A DNA stretch of 64,000 nt from Dorea longicatena (lineage in GTDB: Bacteria > Bacillota > Clostridia > Lachnospirales > Lachnospiraceae), in the NCBI RefSeq assembly GCF_024168045.1, contig NZ_CP100126.1, positions 1,009,501 through 1,073,500 of the forward strand. The letters run 5' to 3'. This document shows positions 63,395 through 64,000 of this stretch, one piece after another. The notes beneath the pieces were generated by a model, which was not told the DNA's origin, did no database searches, and worked only from the letters and a program-made list of their open reading frames with translations. A program made the translations under genes and the position numbers. Numbering within the stretch: position 1 is the stretch's first letter; every line of letters starts with the position of its first letter.

Positions 63395-64000
63395 ATGGAA
63401 AATCAATATAATTATTATACAACCGATCAGAATATGAATACGGGAAATTATGGCGGCGGTGGGGAACCGGGAAAAGAACCGCAGAAAAAAAGAGGAAAAG
63501 GCGCAGCGAGATGGGCAAAGGTGGTCTGTGCAGGACTGGTATTTGGAGTGGTTGCAAGTGCTGCATTTCAGACGAGTAATATTGTGGCAGGAAAAGTTCT
63601 TGGTACAACACAGACAACGAATAAAACAGCTAAGACAACAACGACCAGCAATGCAAAACTGACAACTTCAACCAACAGCTCAATAGGAACCGCAAATGTA
63701 ACAGAGGTAACTAAAAATGCGATGCCGTCAATTGTGTCCATTACAAACATGAGTGTACAGGAAGTGCAGAATTTCTTCGGTGGTACACAGAAACAGGAAA
63801 GTGAAAGTGCCGGTTCTGGAATTATTATTGGACAGAACGATTCAGAACTTCTGATTGCAACCAATAACCATGTAGTAGAAGGAAGCAGTACACTGACAGT
63901 TACCTTTATAGATGGGAAAAGCGTGAAAGCTGACATCAAAGGTACGGATTCAGACAAGGATCTTGCAGTTGTGGCAGTTCCGTTAAGCGAGATCAAGGAT
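63395..64000 (+). CDS. HtrA/DegP-type serine protease, N-terminal part (cut by window end)
   Basis: The gene starts at ATG 63395 after GAAAGGGGCAATAAGAT and continues past the window; 202 codons are visible. Residues about 40-60 are a membrane anchor (AKVVCAGLVFGVVASAAF) after an Asn/Gly/Lys-rich cytosolic start. A Thr/Ser-rich linker follows. The trypsin-like domain starts near residue 105 with PSIVSITNMS, the catalytic His 159 in ATNNHVVEGS and Asp 189 in SDKDLAVV. The Ser and PDZ domain would lie beyond 64000. It is a surface quality-control protease. Confidence 0.92.
   Translation, partial: MENQYNYYTTDQNMNTGNYGGGGEPGKEPQKKRGKGAARWAKVVCAGLVFGVVASAAFQTSNIVAGKVLGTTQTTNKTAKTTTTSNAKLTTSTNSSIGTANVTEVTKNAMPSIVSITNMSVQEVQNFFGGTQKQESESAGSGIIIGQNDSELLIATNNHVVEGSSTLTVTFIDGKSVKADIKGTDSDKDLAVVAVPLSEIKD

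Overview
The window looks like a chromosomal segment of an anaerobic, spore-forming Firmicute, most likely a gut Lachnospiraceae-type Clostridium relative. This is inferred from gene content: a sporulation sigma-K without a pro-sequence, a PdaA-like deacetylase, CodY, RNase J, an LCP wall ligase, a CIRCE-controlled groES-groEL operon, and the DprA-TopA-CodY and IreB-RuvX-DUF1292 orders. Positions 1 to about 27.2 kb hold the late half and right end of a temperate siphophage-type prophage; the rest is host chromosome.

Prophage (1-27.2 kb). Genes read rightward in HK97-like order: the end of an HNH endonuclease, a small gap with inverted repeats (cos candidate), P27-family small terminase, large terminase, portal, ClpP-type prohead protease, major capsid, four head-tail connector or completion proteins, major tail protein, two tail-assembly chaperone frames with a -1 slippery heptamer at their junction, tape measure protein, distal tail protein, Tal-type tail protein, a DUF859-like protein and a BppU-type baseplate protein. 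The host-recognition end is a diversity-generating retroelement (DGR): a 569-aa target protein whose C-terminus is the variable repeat (VR), a hairpin carrying the stop codon in its loop, a template repeat (TR), a structured spacer and a reverse transcriptase. VR and TR differ at 14 positions over 149 bp and every difference falls on a TR adenine. Holin, endolysin and a wall-binding-type protein follow. Beyond a bidirectional terminator lies a small accessory module (a leftward unknown gene, two HTH proteins, two small unknowns, strong promoters with repeated operator-like sites), then an IS30-family transposase at the host boundary. No integrase is in the window.

Host, 27.2-35.6 kb: cell envelope and accessory genes. 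An LCP transferase with a Gly/Ser/Thr tail, a cohesin-domain single-pass membrane protein with a long charged cytoplasmic tail, a leftward PdaA-like deacetylase, a three-gene operon (LRR protein, VWA/metallopeptidase-like protein, MoxR-type ATPase), and a 47-aa membrane peptide on the minus strand.

Host, 36-47.2 kb: translation and RNA metabolism. prmA-rsmE, a cysteine desulfurase next to thiI (4-thiouridine), an HPr-like protein lacking the active-site histidine, mtaB, ireB-ruvX-DUF1292, a Fur-family regulator, RNase J, and the trmR-trhP pair for 5-methoxyuridine-type wobble modification.

Host, 47.2-64 kb: sigK, a glycosyltransferase / deacetylase / flippase-like trio, yifB-dprA-topA-codY, groES-groEL, guaB, galM, a membrane-anchored amidase and the start of an HtrA-type protease cut by the window end. 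No rRNA, tRNA or CRISPR array was seen.
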